From positions 2,307,488 through 2,371,487 of the forward strand of contig NC_047076.1 in NCBI RefSeq assembly GCF_902459465.1: a stretch of DNA of 64,000 bases, in the 5' to 3' direction. The stretch is from Asterias rubens (Eukaryota > Echinodermata > Asteroidea > Forcipulatida > Asteriidae). Below, piece by piece: positions 1 through 15,200 of the stretch. The first letter of the stretch is position 1, and each line of letters starts with the position of its first letter. The translations under genes were made by a program, and so were the position numbers. A model generated the notes under the pieces. It was not told where the DNA came from, did not search any database, and saw nothing but the letters and a program-made list of their open reading frames with translations.

Positions 1-540
1 GCAAACTTTACCTTTAAGCAGCTCTGTAAACTGACCCAGGCTTTTTAAAGTGCCTCTTTTAAGAATAAATAATGGCAGTTCAACATGAAACCGAAACAGG
101 TCGGTCGCGGTGTGTTTATCGAAACCAATTTAATGAAAATGTCATCTTTGGTATAGATGATAATGCGGGGGGGGGGGGGGGGGGGACGTCCAAATTTGCG
201 GATGGTGTAAGGACACAATAGCTTTCTAGGCTTTGCAATGCAACATTTTTTTGTTACACTGAAACCCTTTGGGAGGGCTCTTAAATCTGTTTATAATATA
301 GAATACTGATTAATTTCCCTCTCTGTAAAAAGATGCGGGACTTCTAAGCATTGTTCGTAATTTCCCGCGGCTGCGACTCTGCAAAAGTCACGTCAAGAGA
401 GGGCGCTCGAGAAACCCTTGTAACATGGGTTACCAGGGCCCAAGTTTAAAGAGCCGTTTAACGTTTTTATGCTCACTAAAATTGAGCACGATACCAGTAC
501 CAATGTTGTTCATAATATGACATGGCGGTTTGGCTGGTAA
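1..540. other. No gene seen; poly-G tract
   Basis: No ORF or exon here resembles a known protein. The only distinct object is an uninterrupted run of 19 G at 167-185. The stretch lies beyond the 3' end of the actin gene. Confidence 0.5.
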
Positions 541-708
541 CCTTATTCGGATTCATGTTGTGCTATTCCCCCCAAATTCTTATCCATCACTTCTGAATTT
601 CCAATTAAATATCACTCCATACCTTATTCGGATTCATGTAATTTTGTTGTGCTATTCCCCCCAAATTCTTATCCATCACTTCTGAATTTCCAATTAAATA
701 TCACTCCA
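541..708. repeat. Two-copy tandem duplication
   Basis: A segment beginning CCTTATTCGGATTCATG at 541 is repeated at 622. The units are about 81 and 87 bp and nearly identical apart from a short insertion in the second (AATTTTGT near 640). It is a local duplication with no coding content. Confidence 0.85.
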
Positions 709-1439
709 TATATTATATTCAATAGTTACTCCCAAAATACTATCCCTCATCTTTGAATTGCTAATTCGTTATTGAATTCAAATACAGTCAAACAAATAAA
801 TATTTCAATTTTTCCCTCTCATTTAGGAGTTTCCAATTAGTAACATTATTTTTCCGGGACAGTTTCCCCCAAATTATTACACGCCATCTTTAATAGCCAA
901 TTCATAAATAATTTTGTTTCTATAAGTTCATTTTTTTCAGTTTAACTTCCGAGTTCTTTCCCTTTACCAAGCCATAACTTGTGTTGCTCTCCTAATTAAT
1001 TTATTAATTTGTCGCGACCTAAATACACATGATAAATAAATGTACAAGTACTTCAAAGATTACAAAGAAATTACACTGTTTTATTTTTTGGCCATAGCAA
1101 CATTCGTGTCCTGCTAACAGTCAAAATAGTACACAAATTAAACGATTGCCTTCACCAGTAACAAAATTTATCTAAATATACAAGTTTTCAAGTTACGAGA
1201 AATAACTTTTTTTGCGTAGCTCAGAGTTGTTCTGTTTATCTTTCATACAAAACCAACCCACAGTGACCGTATACACGGCCAACTGCAGAGATAGATATTG
1301 CAAGAGTTTGTTTATAATTTAACCAATTTGTTTTTTTCTAGAGCCAATTTTCATCAGAACAACTCTTTGCAAACCGCAACAGAAATGTCGGTTTAGAAGG
1401 TGTTTTTTTTGCAAGTTGTTGTTTCAGCGACATTTCAGT
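709..1439. other. AT-rich 3' flank of actin, nothing recognised
   Basis: AT-rich sequence with no exon-like stretch. A second AATAAA on the minus strand (1085-1080) could end a longer actin 3' UTR. Confidence 0.4.
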
Positions 1440-1445
1440 TTTATT
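1440..1445 (-). terminator. Candidate actin poly(A) signal
   Basis: AATAAA on the minus strand about 315 bp past the actin stop codon. It is the first canonical signal after the stop, so a 3' UTR of roughly 330 nt is likely; another AATAAA at 1085-1080 is an alternative. Confidence 0.45.
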
Positions 1446-1760
1446 TGCAATTAGTACCAAATGTAACTATAACTCAAAAGAGTTTGTTTGTTTAGTATAA
1501 GTTAAAGTGTCGGGCCGCAGTTACTTCTTTTTAAAGCCCATGTGTTATAATATTTTTTTTATAGAACAGACGCATACGCCAACAAAACGGGGAGGTGTCT
1601 GGTGCAGTGAACAAAATATCAGGCACAGTTTTGAGTTGATGTTGATCATAGCAAGTTTAGTAAAAGGTTATGAACGAGTCTCAAATAAGGTGTTATGATT
1701 GAGACTTAAAAGGAACCAGTGGTTCAAAGTCTGTGGTTATGCCTTTTGGGGGCAGTTTGT

Positions 1761-3908
<2,148 letters not shown>

Positions 3909-3922
3909 TTATTTGTACGAAT

Positions 3923-5541
3923 CTGTAAACAAAAAAGAACAATTGCGGAATAAATAACAATATTCATTGTACCTATCACATGAAAAATATCAAGTAGAAC
4001 CAAATTGTCAAACCCAAACTATCACATACACTATAAGTTGCTTCACGCATAACGCAATATAAATCTACCTATTTAGTCTTTAATAAAAAAAAACACCCAA
4101 ACAAAATTTCAAAAGGAGTAGATAATTGTTGAGGGCGAGATAAACTTAACAATATCCGCCGCTCTACAAACAGGAAGCAAACCATACCCCGATAATAGAT
4201 GCAAATCTTCCGAGTCTTTTGTTGACTTGGGACCACGCTATCGGCAACAAGGAAGTCAGCCAGGCGAACACACAAAGCAGAAAATATGACCAAATACGGT
4301 AGTGCCAACGCCCCCTTGATGAATATTTTATTATGCTAATCATGATGCGGCTGTTGACCAATGGCAAGCCACCACACGAGGCACGGTAATGGGGTGTGCC
4401 TCGATAGAGGTGGAAAGCCACGTGTGTTAGGGAAGCCGGCCGGTGTGCATGAGAGCATCGAGCAGGTGGCATGATCGCTTGTAGCGTGGGCTCAGAGTAC
4501 CTTATCAAAAAATGGGCGTTGTCGCCGTGAATTTTTTGACAAGGAAATGGACTCGAATGATAGATTTCTTCGCAAATTTTAACAATCAAGTAAACTACAG
4601 AGCTGTTTTAGGATTCTATATACAATGTAGATTGTTTTCCAAGGTGCTACAAATTATTTATATAAATTGCTCGATTTAAATTTCTCATACATGTATTTGT
4701 CAAAAAAACATTTGTTCCCCACAAACGGACGGAAATAAATTTGAGCAAAAAAGTTTCAGCAGCTCTAAACCATCCAACAATCGCAAGAATAAAAGAACTT
4801 TCAAAAAAAATCATTGCTTGGTAAAATTCCAGGATTATAACAAATTGCATAACCGCTCATAAATAATTAATGGAGACCAACTTTCAAATGCAAGTGCGAT
4901 GAGTCAGAGCAATGATCAACCGGCTCGGGTGAATCATTCCTAATTCTCACGCCTCGCGTAAACCCCAGTGACTCATTTTTATACATGATATCATGGAGGA
5001 AGAAAATATATTAACGAGGGTTGTACCAAATTGAAAAGGTAAAATGGCGACCTACGGCTATGCTGCTAAGAGTAATAATTTCGCATGAAAATGAACTCGA
5101 TCTTCGAAAATTAAATGCATTCTCAAAGCATGAAACCAATGGAAAATCTGCTTCAGCCCAAGGAATCTTGTAGCATTCATTAACATTTCTAAATGATACA
5201 ACTTGTGTTTATGACACATGCACGACTCAAATACGAATACATCAAGTGAACATATTTGAATGCATTTGTCCAATAAATTAAACATTCATGACATTGCTGC
5301 TTGAGATGTTTACAGCCAACTGATTGATCTCACTCGGTTTTAAACTGGACAAATTCTACTGCAAAAATGTACAACAACTAGGTAAAACTAAAAGAGATTC
5401 GTAGCAATTCAACATTAAATCACTTGACATGATCAACGATCTATATAAATTTGAAATAGTGAGCAATGTTTGATTACAATGTAGACAGAACCATTTGTTT
5501 CTTGATTGAAGATCCAAACATGAAAAATATTTCAAACTCAC
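3923..5541 (-). other. Actin leader intron
   Basis: A 1.6-kb intron within the 5' UTR, bounded by a GTGAGT donor (5541-5536) and a TTTGTTTACAG acceptor ending at 3923. It contains a CArG-like CCAAATACGG (4290-4299, one mismatch) and an ATGCTAAT octamer-like site near 4335. ORFs here (4164-4589 and others) have no coding character. Confidence 0.7.
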
Positions 5542-5620
5542 CAAAGTTCCAAAGTTCCAAAGCTACTGCGAGCTCCAAGTTCCAGAGTGTCTTATCGGGT
5601 AGACGGTTAATGTGAGAATA
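5542..5620 (-). other. Actin non-coding first exon
   Basis: The donor at 5541 fixes its 3' edge. The 5' edge (about 5620) is inferred at about 30 bp from the TATA box. The leader contains short repeats of GGAACTTT just before the donor. Confidence 0.6.
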
Positions 5621-5643
5621 ACAGGTGTCTGCTCAAGCAGCCC

Positions 5644-5704
5644 TTAATATATGCGCGGCTATCGTACCACGTGATAGTGCGACGCACAGCATTACCAAAT
5701 ATGG
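5644..5704 (-). promoter_or_regulatory. Actin core promoter: TATA, E-box, CArG
   Basis: Reading the minus strand: a perfect, self-complementary serum response element CCAAATATGG at 5704-5695, an E-box CACGTG at 5673-5668, then TATATTAA at 5651-5644. CArG boxes bound by SRF are a known hallmark of actin promoters. Spacing to the leader exon is as expected for a TATA promoter. Confidence 0.8.
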
Positions 5705-6708
5705 TCACATTCTAGAGCCTGGTTGGGGCTCATTTGAATAACCATACACAGCTTTGTTCGCTTTTCTCAATAATATGCAGGCTGGTAGATTCTAATTGGA
5801 CTACGGGATATTAGGGGCGTGTCTATTCAATGAGTTCCTCCCAACGGGGGTCATAGGGTAGATTATAAATATTTCCTCTGAATTTTTGAGTTTCAGAGAA
5901 GGTCATTATGCAGGAAGAAATGTGGGCGTTTTCTCGGCTGCATTTGGCAATGAGGAAATACAAGTACATGTGTGCCCTGGTACATGAATTTCAAGTCTAA
6001 AAACATGATCTATTTTGCAAGGTGGTTATATCTGGGCATCTGGGGGGTGAAATTTAATAGTTTTGCTTATTAAAAGAAATGTTGATGTATTTGAGGAATT
6101 GGAATAAAATATAAAAATACCATCAGAAAATAATGTTTTCCTGTCCATGTATATTTACGTAATCTGTACATGTTAATGAAAGCTTACAACATGTGGCTTT
6201 ACACGTGATACATGTCAGCACACAGTTCCACCAGGTCATGCAATCACCGTGATGTTCGTTTCCTTGATTGAAGAACAAATTTACGAAAGGACTACTGTAG
6301 TAACAGTTTGTATCTTTTTAAATCCCATTTAATTTCCAGTTGCATCACACCAAATGTGCTACTCTTTCTCACCAACCGATGCCTCAATAATTGATATACA
6401 AAATGCCAAACACTAGAATTCAAATTTAAAAATACACAAGTTTTTCAAGGACAACGAAAACTAAAGAAATCAATACAATTCCTAACCGTCAACCAACTCA
6501 TCCTAACAACAAAAGATGCTCTACCACTGTCAGATAAACCCATGTACAGATCAAGTATTTAAGCAAACATCAGCTGTGAATTCAGCATGAAGTTGCACTT
6601 TTCGTAAAACGCTACACATGCTTGTGTTTTGGTACAAGGAAACCTGTACATTTCTCTGTACCTCTGTACACTACAGAATTGAGGGAGAATTCATTGAGAA
6701 TTTATCAT
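5705..6708. other. Upstream of actin, no gene seen
   Basis: AT-rich sequence with no recognisable exon. The first few hundred bases may hold distal actin control elements; no strong site was identified. Confidence 0.4.
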
Positions 6709-6903
6709 GGCCAAATTGCATAGAGCTGCTTAAAAGCACACAAAATAGCTTATTAGCATAACAAAATTAAGCTTATCAGAAAATGTATACCAGTCAAACT
6801 ATTATGGAACAAGGACAATTTGTAAATGGTATCCTGCTCATTTTTGCTTAGCAGAGCATTGTGAAGCATTATTATGTGCTTAAGCAGCTCTATGCAGTTG
6901 GGC
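6709..6903. repeat. Foldback MITE, GGGCCCAATTTCATAGAGC family
   Basis: The ends are inverted copies of each other: the left reads GGCCAAATTGCATAGAGCTGC and the right is its near complement. Related copies lie at about 7390, 34080, 44404 and 48000 in this window. Confidence 0.7.
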
Positions 6904-7389
6904 ACTGGTTTACAAAGTGGTCGGGGTGTGAATTATTTAACCATAGAGCAAGGAACAGTGCTCTGTGCATGGTAAAACCAAGTCATTATTCTCCCCCTTA
7001 GAAAAGTTTTTGTAAAGCTTCAAGCCCACTCGAGCATGGATTCAAGACAAGGAAACACTGAATAATTCTAGAGGGTTTAAACATGTAAAAAGAAACCTTC
7101 AGCTTATTTTCCACAGCACACATATCTTCTATTATGTTACCGTTCTGCAAAGTTTTTTTCTGCGCTGTGTTTCCTGTTTGGAGCAGGAAATTCAACCGGG
7201 ACATCCCGTTAGTGGAATTTGTCCCAGCAATAAGGAAAGAGCATCCGAGTGTTCTGAAGATAACGATGAGGATGTGGTTAGATTTGTTTCTGGGTAAGGA
7301 GCCCCTTTAATCGATAGGGATCCTGTGTAGAAAGAAGTGGCTGAATAGGTTTAAAGGGGCACCATCCTTAATTACCCCCCTAAGATGGA

Positions 7390-7556
7390 GCCCGATTTCA
7401 TACAGCAGAAAATATTGCTTAACATTGTCTGGTAAGCAGAAATGAGCAGGGATTATTTTCACGACATGCTTGTAAAAACAAGCTTATTCTGGTAATCATC
7501 GTTTTGTTGTGCTTCGCTATTTTTTATTTTGTTCAAATTTTTGTGAAATTGGGCCC
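7390..7556. repeat. Decayed copy of the CAATTTCATAGAGC foldback
   Basis: The left end has CCCGATTTCATACAGC and the right end has GAAATTGGGCCC. Internal sequence is degraded. Confidence 0.5.
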
Positions 7557-8036
7557 ATGTGAGTGGAAATGGGGTGTGCAACTGTCTGAGAATCTAATCA
7601 ATGTTTTACATGTTCTTATTTAATTCTTTTTATAAAAGTTTTTCAATAAATATATGTTGATTTATTTTTTAATTCACTCCGCATGTATTGCAAAATTATT
7701 AATACTAAAATTCAAAAGGTTTTTCAAACCTGGCAGAAAAAACCAATGACGTTAAAATAAAACCCAAGGGCAGAGAACCAACAAAATAAAGGATAGTGTA
7801 TTCCTACAATGAAATTATCACTTCATTTCTGATATTATATTTTTCAATTAAGTTATTTGTGTAACTTAAGATTGAGGTATATGACATATGGTGTATGGAT
7901 GAATCAGCCACGGTTCATTGGTCCACTGCGAGCTGAGACGTGATTCATACGTCGGATGAGATACTCTAAAGGGAATCTACATTACTCATAATATTAATAA
8001 TACTATTTGATAATTATTAATTTCTTATATATTTGG

Positions 8037-8300
8037 TTTGCGGTCACACCATCTGTGTGGGTAGATTTTGTTCTTTGGTGAACCGTCTTGCTGTTTTTAT
8101 TCTACTGTCGTGGGGTAGACTATTTGGGATTTTTTTTTTCGGGACTTCTCAGTTCTGAAAAGAACAAGGAAGAATATCGGCTGGGGAGTACAGAGGGACG
8201 TTTTTAACTTCACTACCGGAGTGAGTTATTAATTATTGGTCTCAACGTTTCGACTAGGTTGCTCTAGTCATCATCAGGAGACTTTCTTGTTCCTAAACTT
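8037..8300 (-). mobile_element. Penelope-like element fragment
   Basis: The segment starts with GGTTTGCGGTCACACCAT, also seen at 38705 and, inverted, at about 23780, and carries a hammerhead core on the minus strand. Minimal hammerheads of this form are known from terminal regions of Penelope-like retroelements. No reverse transcriptase or GIY-YIG coding sequence is visible, so only a terminal part remains. Confidence 0.55.
8239..8282 (-). ncRNA. Minimal type I hammerhead ribozyme motif
   Basis: Minus-strand order: GUCUC (stem I), CUGAUGA (8277-8271), a perfect six-bp stem II GACUAG/CUAGUC closed by AGCAAC, GAAAC, GUU, then GAGAC, which pairs with GUCUC. The cleavage triplet would be GUU. 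Stem III is only AC/GU, the short form thought to act as a dimer in Penelope-like elements. All core bases are present. Confidence 0.75.
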
Positions 8301-11300
8301 ATCAAATGATACCAATATTCACAAGGTTTCATCCCAACGCATTGAAGACAGATTCAATGTTATCAATCACTGACAAAAGTACTGATTTTTTTAACCTCGA
8401 CCTAAACTTCTTTCAACAATATTGTTTTGTAACAACTGTTTCTTTTACTTCATTATCAAGTTGACTCTTTTAAACAAACTTTGACCAATTATTTGATAGC
8501 AGTCATCTAAAAAAAAACCACATAACCAAAAAGAGGCTGCGAGTGCAATTAGTAGTCTGGTTCCTGTATGTGTCAGAAAATACGATGTTCTAATGTGTCT
8601 TACTATAAAGGAACCATACAATTAAGATGATCAAATGAGGTCATGCGTTTATACATGGAGGAATAAGAACACATGGTTTATAGCACCATGTGTCAATCTC
8701 TTTTGAATAGTGTTGGTTTCTGAGAAAGAACCAAAACCAACCAAAGAGAATTACACATGGGGCTATAATGGACTAAAGGCAAACCCAACCCGAGACCCAA
8801 TTTAATCAAGCTGTTAAGCTGAAAATACTGCTAGACAAATGTCTTTGCTATAAGCATAAATTAAGTGGGACACAGTCACAACAATGTAAACTTGTATTCC
8901 GGCTAGGGTGACCTGTTTCTGCTAATCAATACTTTTCTGAGTATAGCAATTGAGCACTGATCATATAACTCTATGGCACTGATCATACTCCCACCATGAA
9001 AAGTTTCAAATCATACACTGAAGATGGCTTAGTGGTCCTTTCTCTATGGTACAATATACATCACAACATCCCTTTAATTATGCCCGACTGAGTCCACAAT
9101 GATTCAACCGAGGCTCACCCAGACGTGGAGGCAGAAATAGACCGGGGAGTGTTCAGAGCGTGAAGCTCCCCTCCTCGGTGATGGTGGGAGCATGGATGAA
9201 GAAAACAGATTGGAGGGGAAGAGATGTGTCATGGCCCAGTCGAACCTGCCTTTGTTCTCTATCCAACAATCATAAAATATAATTTGGAAATCCATAGGGG
9301 ATCCACCCTTTTTAAACCGTAATAAAAGATCAAATGACCAGCTTAGTATTTTCCCAGATTAAGTGGCTAAATTTTTTACGAGACAGGTTTAAATTACATT
9401 GCAAACAGAATTAGCCTTTTTAAGGATGGTGGACTGTAAAGGAGTGTACTCATTTTGGTTTGGATGTAATACATACACAAATACCCAAACCTTTAGTGTT
9501 GTGTCCACCATACATGTATATCTCAAATTGGCTTGTCGTATTATTTTGTTTACACTTAAATTCTCATTCTAATTTATATTGGGTCAACCAGTTGAAGTAA
9601 GAAATACACCAACAACAAATAAATATAGTTGTGAAAACAACTTCAATATGAAACTGAGAAATTAATCTTCAATCCAATTAACGACTATGATACTAGTTGC
9701 AGTGCATCCACTTTTTTGTAATATACCCGCCCCCCCCCCCCACCAAGAAAAACAAGTGACCGAACGACAGAAGGAAAGTAGCCTAATACCCTTTCTAGCT
9801 TTAAAAATAAAACAAACGTTATCAATAAACTGAGGGGGAATCTGACAAGTGGTTTGAGATATGGTGGAAATTTTTCTTCACAGGCCGAGTTAATGAATAA
9901 TAAAATACTTCACCGATGTATGAACCCGAATGAAGGCCGATTGTTTGAAGGATTTTTACTCGTTGGTGACCACCAGCATGCCATGTCCCTGAAGGTGATT
10001 TTGACAGGGCCGGGGAGGGGGGGGGGGGAGGGTGTGAGGGTTGTACTTGTACTAAAGCCTCAATGTGTACATTTTCATGGAAATATTAAAACCACCACCT
10101 GATATTCAATAGATTTTGCATCAGAATACCTCCAAGAAAGTAGAGAATCATGCACAGATATCTTGGGAAACGTGTTCTGGGGCTATTTTACGTGCACTGG
10201 CTTGCCCTGAACCATGCGACACCCAAATGGAGGTATAGTTTTTTGGAATACAAATCTATAGTGAAAATAATTGTGATATCATTTCTAAAACAGTGAAATA
10301 TTCCGTTTGTTGATGTTCTTGTGGTTCGATCACCCTTGAACAACTTTCGGTCAAGTTTGTTTTCAGAAGTGACGTATGAGGAAAGGTTCACTTCATACAT
10401 TATAATTATATGCAAATTAGATGCACAAACTCCGCCTCGAACCATAAAAGGTAAAGTCAACTCGAAACCAATACGAAACTTGGCCAGGGCACTAAAACTC
10501 CTACAAACAGAAAGAGTCTCTCCCATACGAAAAACAGTTTATTATTTACTTTTCAAGACATCAAAATACCAGTGGCCACTCCTGTTGTTGTCATATAGGT
10601 GACCCTTGAACCCGGTGTGGCCGAAGCTAAAACTATAAACATTTTGTGATATCTTGTATTGAAATATAATCTTATCTTCTGCTATCATTTTGTTATCGGT
10701 CCACCACTTGTACTCCTTTTGTTGGATCGAGTCCATTTTCCTGGCTTATAAAATACATAGACCCAGGGATCAAAGGGGAATTTGGGGGTAAATTCCCTGT
10801 TGATAATTTTGAGTGTATAGGGGTTATTATATCGACCAGAATCAGGAAACTGAAGGGGGAAAATGAGCTCGCGTCACTTCTAACCAGTTTGCAGATTACG
10901 TTTTGCTTAGCGGAGACTCTCTATTAGGCATCGATGTAATTGCTACACCTTTCAAAATAAAAGCATGGTCTGCAGAGTGAATTGAGGGCTGATCTGGTCA
11001 AAATTATAGTTGTGAAGTTTTTTATTTGCCAACGAGAGAACACATTCACGTGTTGTGTATTGTACCATTTGACCTCTGACATCACATGCTTACAAAAGAG
11101 CCAAAGAGCCTTGACTTCCTGCAGGCATCTTTTATACACAGCTCAATGGACGAAAACATAAAATCAAACACTTTGGAGATTGCGCTGTCTGACTTTTATC
11201 GATACAAAAAAGGGGGCTCGTACATCTCAAAACTTGCACGGTTATTATTTGTTTCTAACCCTTGGATCGATGTAGCTATTATGACACCGAAACGTAAACT

Positions 11301-11922
11301 TTCCCAAAATATGACCACTATAACTTGCCTGCCAAAAAGGCAGAGGAATATACAAGACCAGTCTTTTTGTAAACAAAAGAATAGGCTATGGTCGGATATA
11401 CCACACTGCCCCCACCGTGGAGAAAAAACAAACATCCGCAATTACCACAAAATAAAACAACATGTCTTAACGCTAGATTCAGAAATATGTTGTACAGTTC
11501 CAATGCTGATGGCAAATAATTATAACTGCAACAAATAATATGAGATGTTTTCGTCGTGTCAGTGAAGCCATGGAGCAATTACGGTGAAACCATGAAGGTA
11601 ATAATAGAAAACTGTTGTTGAATCCATGAATCACGGTTTCCCAAGAGAAAAACGGTGGTTTCTCAACCCATTCATAAACCACAGGTAGACGGGGCGGCGG
11701 CGTCTTGACCCCGGTGACCCGTGACCCAGACCACTACGTCACCACCAAAAAGTCCCATCTGAAACACTTCCGCATTCCAAAGCTTATGTCAGGAGGCCCA
11801 AAACAAGTGGTTTATGAAAAACAGAAACGTGACATAACGAGATGGGATCACTTTAGAACGCACCAAACATGGTGTGGATTTACTGAGTAGATACACAAAT
11901 CAAATTTGAGTTTGTTTGTTCT
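8301..11922. other. 3.6-kb gene-free stretch
   Basis: No exon with a known protein signature. It includes a C-rich run (9727-9741) and a G-rich run (10017-10029). ORFs up to 150 aa (11086-11538) have no recognisable domain or splice context. Confidence 0.4.
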
Positions 11923-11991
11923 TGTTAGTTAGTTAGTTAGATTGTTTGTTTGTTTGTTTGTTTGTTTGTTTTTTTGTTTGTTTGTTTGTTT
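11923..11991. repeat. GTTA/GTTT tetranucleotide microsatellite
   Basis: Four GTTA units lead into about 12 GTTT units with one interruption. Confidence 0.95.
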
Positions 11992-12140
11992 AGATGATCC
12001 TCCCATCAAGTGAACCACTCCTAAAACACAAGCTGGCAACAGCCAATCTCTCCCATCAAACATTAATTGATACACAAACCAAATTGAGAGTCATTAATAT
12101 GGACGAATGCTGATAATTTCTATAGTCGTTGTGAAATCAG

Positions 12141-12215
12141 CGGTTAGTTTGGTAGGATTCGAACCCATAACCGACTGAATGCAAGTCTTGTAGTCTAACC
12201 AGGACCACGGTTCAA
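12141..12215 (-). repeat. tRNA-derived SINE head
   Basis: On the minus strand an A-box-like TGGTTAGACTACA is followed by a B box GGGTTCGAATCC. It cannot fold as a complete tRNA (no acceptor pairing), so a SINE remnant is the better call. Confidence 0.55.
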
Positions 12216-15200
12216 AGTGCTCATTATCTGAATGAGTTCAACATGTTGAGGGACTAGACTTTCGAGTATATATGTTTTTTTCTGAATGCGTTAATCTTCG
12301 ATTTGAGTGAACGCAAAGACATCTCTTTGCTAATGTTTTGCTTTTAACTTTACTTAAAAAAATATCTGCATAATTATAGTTTGGCATGTCTTCTGGTGAC
12401 AGTGAGTTACGACGGGTCTCACATTATCGGGTTGGGTAACAGTTTACTCCCGGAAACTGGTGTTGGACACGAACCTGAGATAAGTTTTGTTCCTGCCTTC
12501 AAGCTTGAAAGCTCAACATCTGAGTCTCTGATACTTAACAAAAAAGAAACTGAGTAATGGAGGAAGGAAAAGATGAATTTCTCTACGGTATTACGTTCAA
12601 CTTTCAATGTTTTCGGTTTCAAAGTCAATTCAATTCAATTCAAATCACATGTATTCCCATACTGTCAAAAACACGGCAATAAACGGAGTGCATATATAGC
12701 GAACGGATTATGGTATATGTTTTTTAAATCAAAGAAAATTAACAGTATGGATTCCGATTTGAAGTGTGCATAATTTTCTCTATTTTGATCACATCAGTTT
12801 GATTGGTTCGTCTAATTCTCAGTCAAACTTGCACTTTCGCTGCATACTGCAAAAAAAAGAGGAAAGTGGCTGATGCTAACATGGCGGTTGAAATGAAACA
12901 TGCACATTTCCCTTTCATTTTTTAAAGTTAAAAACTTTTAAGAATAAACATGAACTAGTCTCGTGATTCCTTTTATAGAATGGAGCAATGTCGGTCTAAG
13001 TGATTTCAAACGGCTGAGCGACTTTTTAGAAAAATATTTAGCATTTTTGGTTGTTTTTATTGGTGCGCACAGTAATAGGTGTTGTGACAACCAAAGGACC
13101 GAGTTTCTGACTTCGGTTTGCAATAAAACATTCTTGTCGACGCTTCGTGTGGCCTTCACGAAATGCCAAACAAGGATTTCACTTGTCATACAACAGGGCT
13201 TTATTAGAAGGTCGGTTAATAATGCAGTTTTTTCTACCCATGTCTGTTCGAGGTCAGTGGTTTGAGAATGAGTTGTTATACCCCGAAGGTTCCATGGTCC
13301 CAGACAAACAATTCCATTCAAGAAGAAAGTTGTGAAACCAAATTCCAACCAGTGTGGATAACAACGTTAGTATGCCCCTGTTGGTGATGTCCAGTTATTA
13401 GGAAAAGAACATTGGTTCTTTCAATTAATTTTGTTAAAAATCAAATGAAGAGTTAGATATACTTCATTTATTTGGGCAATCACTTTTTAGTGAAAACAAC
13501 TTAAGATGGTTTGGTCTTTGTCAAGGATTTTGTGTGCATGTTCGTATTTTGTACACACGCTTAATTCAACTGCTGATATCGAAACAATATGGTGATTTGG
13601 GGGTCTACAGCAGAATTTTTATCTGCAGAATTGGTGTTGGGATAACCAAAAAGATGGAGTTTTCTGACGCAGCAAATTATGCCATGGCTTTAAAGTTGAG
13701 GAAACATCTAGGTCATGGGTCATGGGTCATGTTACCTGTCTCCAACAACAGTGAACAAGTGCACCCAACGAAAAATAAAACAAAACGGCTGAATTTATAT
13801 AAGTAGGCTAATCATCTTTAGTTGTGCAAAATAAAAAATAAGCTTGCTCTCTTTCACCATGGGCTTCAAATCTAGCCTCGCGAACCCGATTACAAGAAAC
13901 TTGTTTCCCTTTGAATTCAACTTCATCATTTGATAAGTTGAAAAATATATTTATTGAAACTACACCCACGAAGAATATTCAAAAAGCTGAGACCTTGAGA
14001 AGGTCACCGTTCCAATAACAGTCACGACCCATTCTCAGTGCCCAGAGCACGGGGTCATTTTGCAGCGAACCGCGAAGATCGTCCGTGCACGGCGGTGGCA
14101 ACCCCTCTTTTCAAAAGTGACGTCATTCCCAAGAGTCATCCGAGTGGTGACGTGTGGTTTAATCATCTGGCAAAAGGGGATGGGCACGGAGAGGGAAAAT
14201 ACCTCCAGAGTTAAAGTCACCAGAGCGTTCATTTAATGGTCATACAATAATGACAACCTCGGAAAAAGCTGCACAATTGACTTTTTGTAATACCGCGTAT
14301 ATCGCCTTGCTGTGTAGCGAACCGCTCCCTGTCTAGCATACATCTGTGGTGTGACTTGTCTACCTGCGGGCTTATGGCGTTTTGCGTGGTGTGGTTTTCG
14401 ACAAAACAGCACCATTAAATTTGAGGAAGTACCACTCTGCAACAACCATGGAGGAAATAAGTTATTGTAAAATTTGTTTTTCAAAAATCTTGATCTCTAG
14501 AATATTTTATAGTACCATTTCATTAAGTTTGTTTAAAAAAATATATATATATTTTTCCTCCATGTTTTAATAAGTAAGGTTTGCTGTGTAAACACCATAC
14601 GTTCTGAGTATGATTTGAAATAATTTGCATGCGGAGATACAATCTAGTAAAAGTTTTAGTAACACCGTGTACGAGTAGGATTTGAAAATTTGCATGGTGG
14701 AGATATACAATTTATAGTGGGGTTTGCAGTTTACATCGTGTAGACATGAGTAGGATAACCACTTTCATCAGCCCCATATGAAGTGTAATATTTAGTTTTT
14801 ACACCCGGTTGTAAAGCGACGAATCCGTACTCTTTGGGTGAAATTTTTACCTTGTTTGTTGTTGATGCAAAGATGGCATCCATCTCCTAGTTTTATTTGT
14901 GACAGAGAAATGCAACACTCAATAAACGGGTTATCACTAAGGTAGGCCCTGATTTTTCCCGCGTCTAAATTCTTGAATCACTGGGCAAGTTATCGGACAG
15001 TTTTTTTTTATAGATAGCATATAGGCCTAAACCGTGCGAAAAAAATAAGTAATATTGTCTTTGGTAGAAGTTATTAGTTTGATCTTTGTCATCACAAAGA
15101 TAGCTCCCCTGCCATTTACAATGTCAACAAGGTATATGGGGCAAGGTATGTAAATGATGACGTCACCAGTTACGATTTGGGTGTGTCTGTGGTGTTTGCG

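Noticed and set aside
541-632. CArG-like CCTTATTCGG boxes near the actin gene
   Set aside because: They have a mismatch, lie beyond the 3' end and owe their repetition to a local duplication.
11086-11538. 150-aa plus-strand ORF
   Set aside because: No domain, no splice partners and no promoter; composition is like the surrounding AT-rich DNA.
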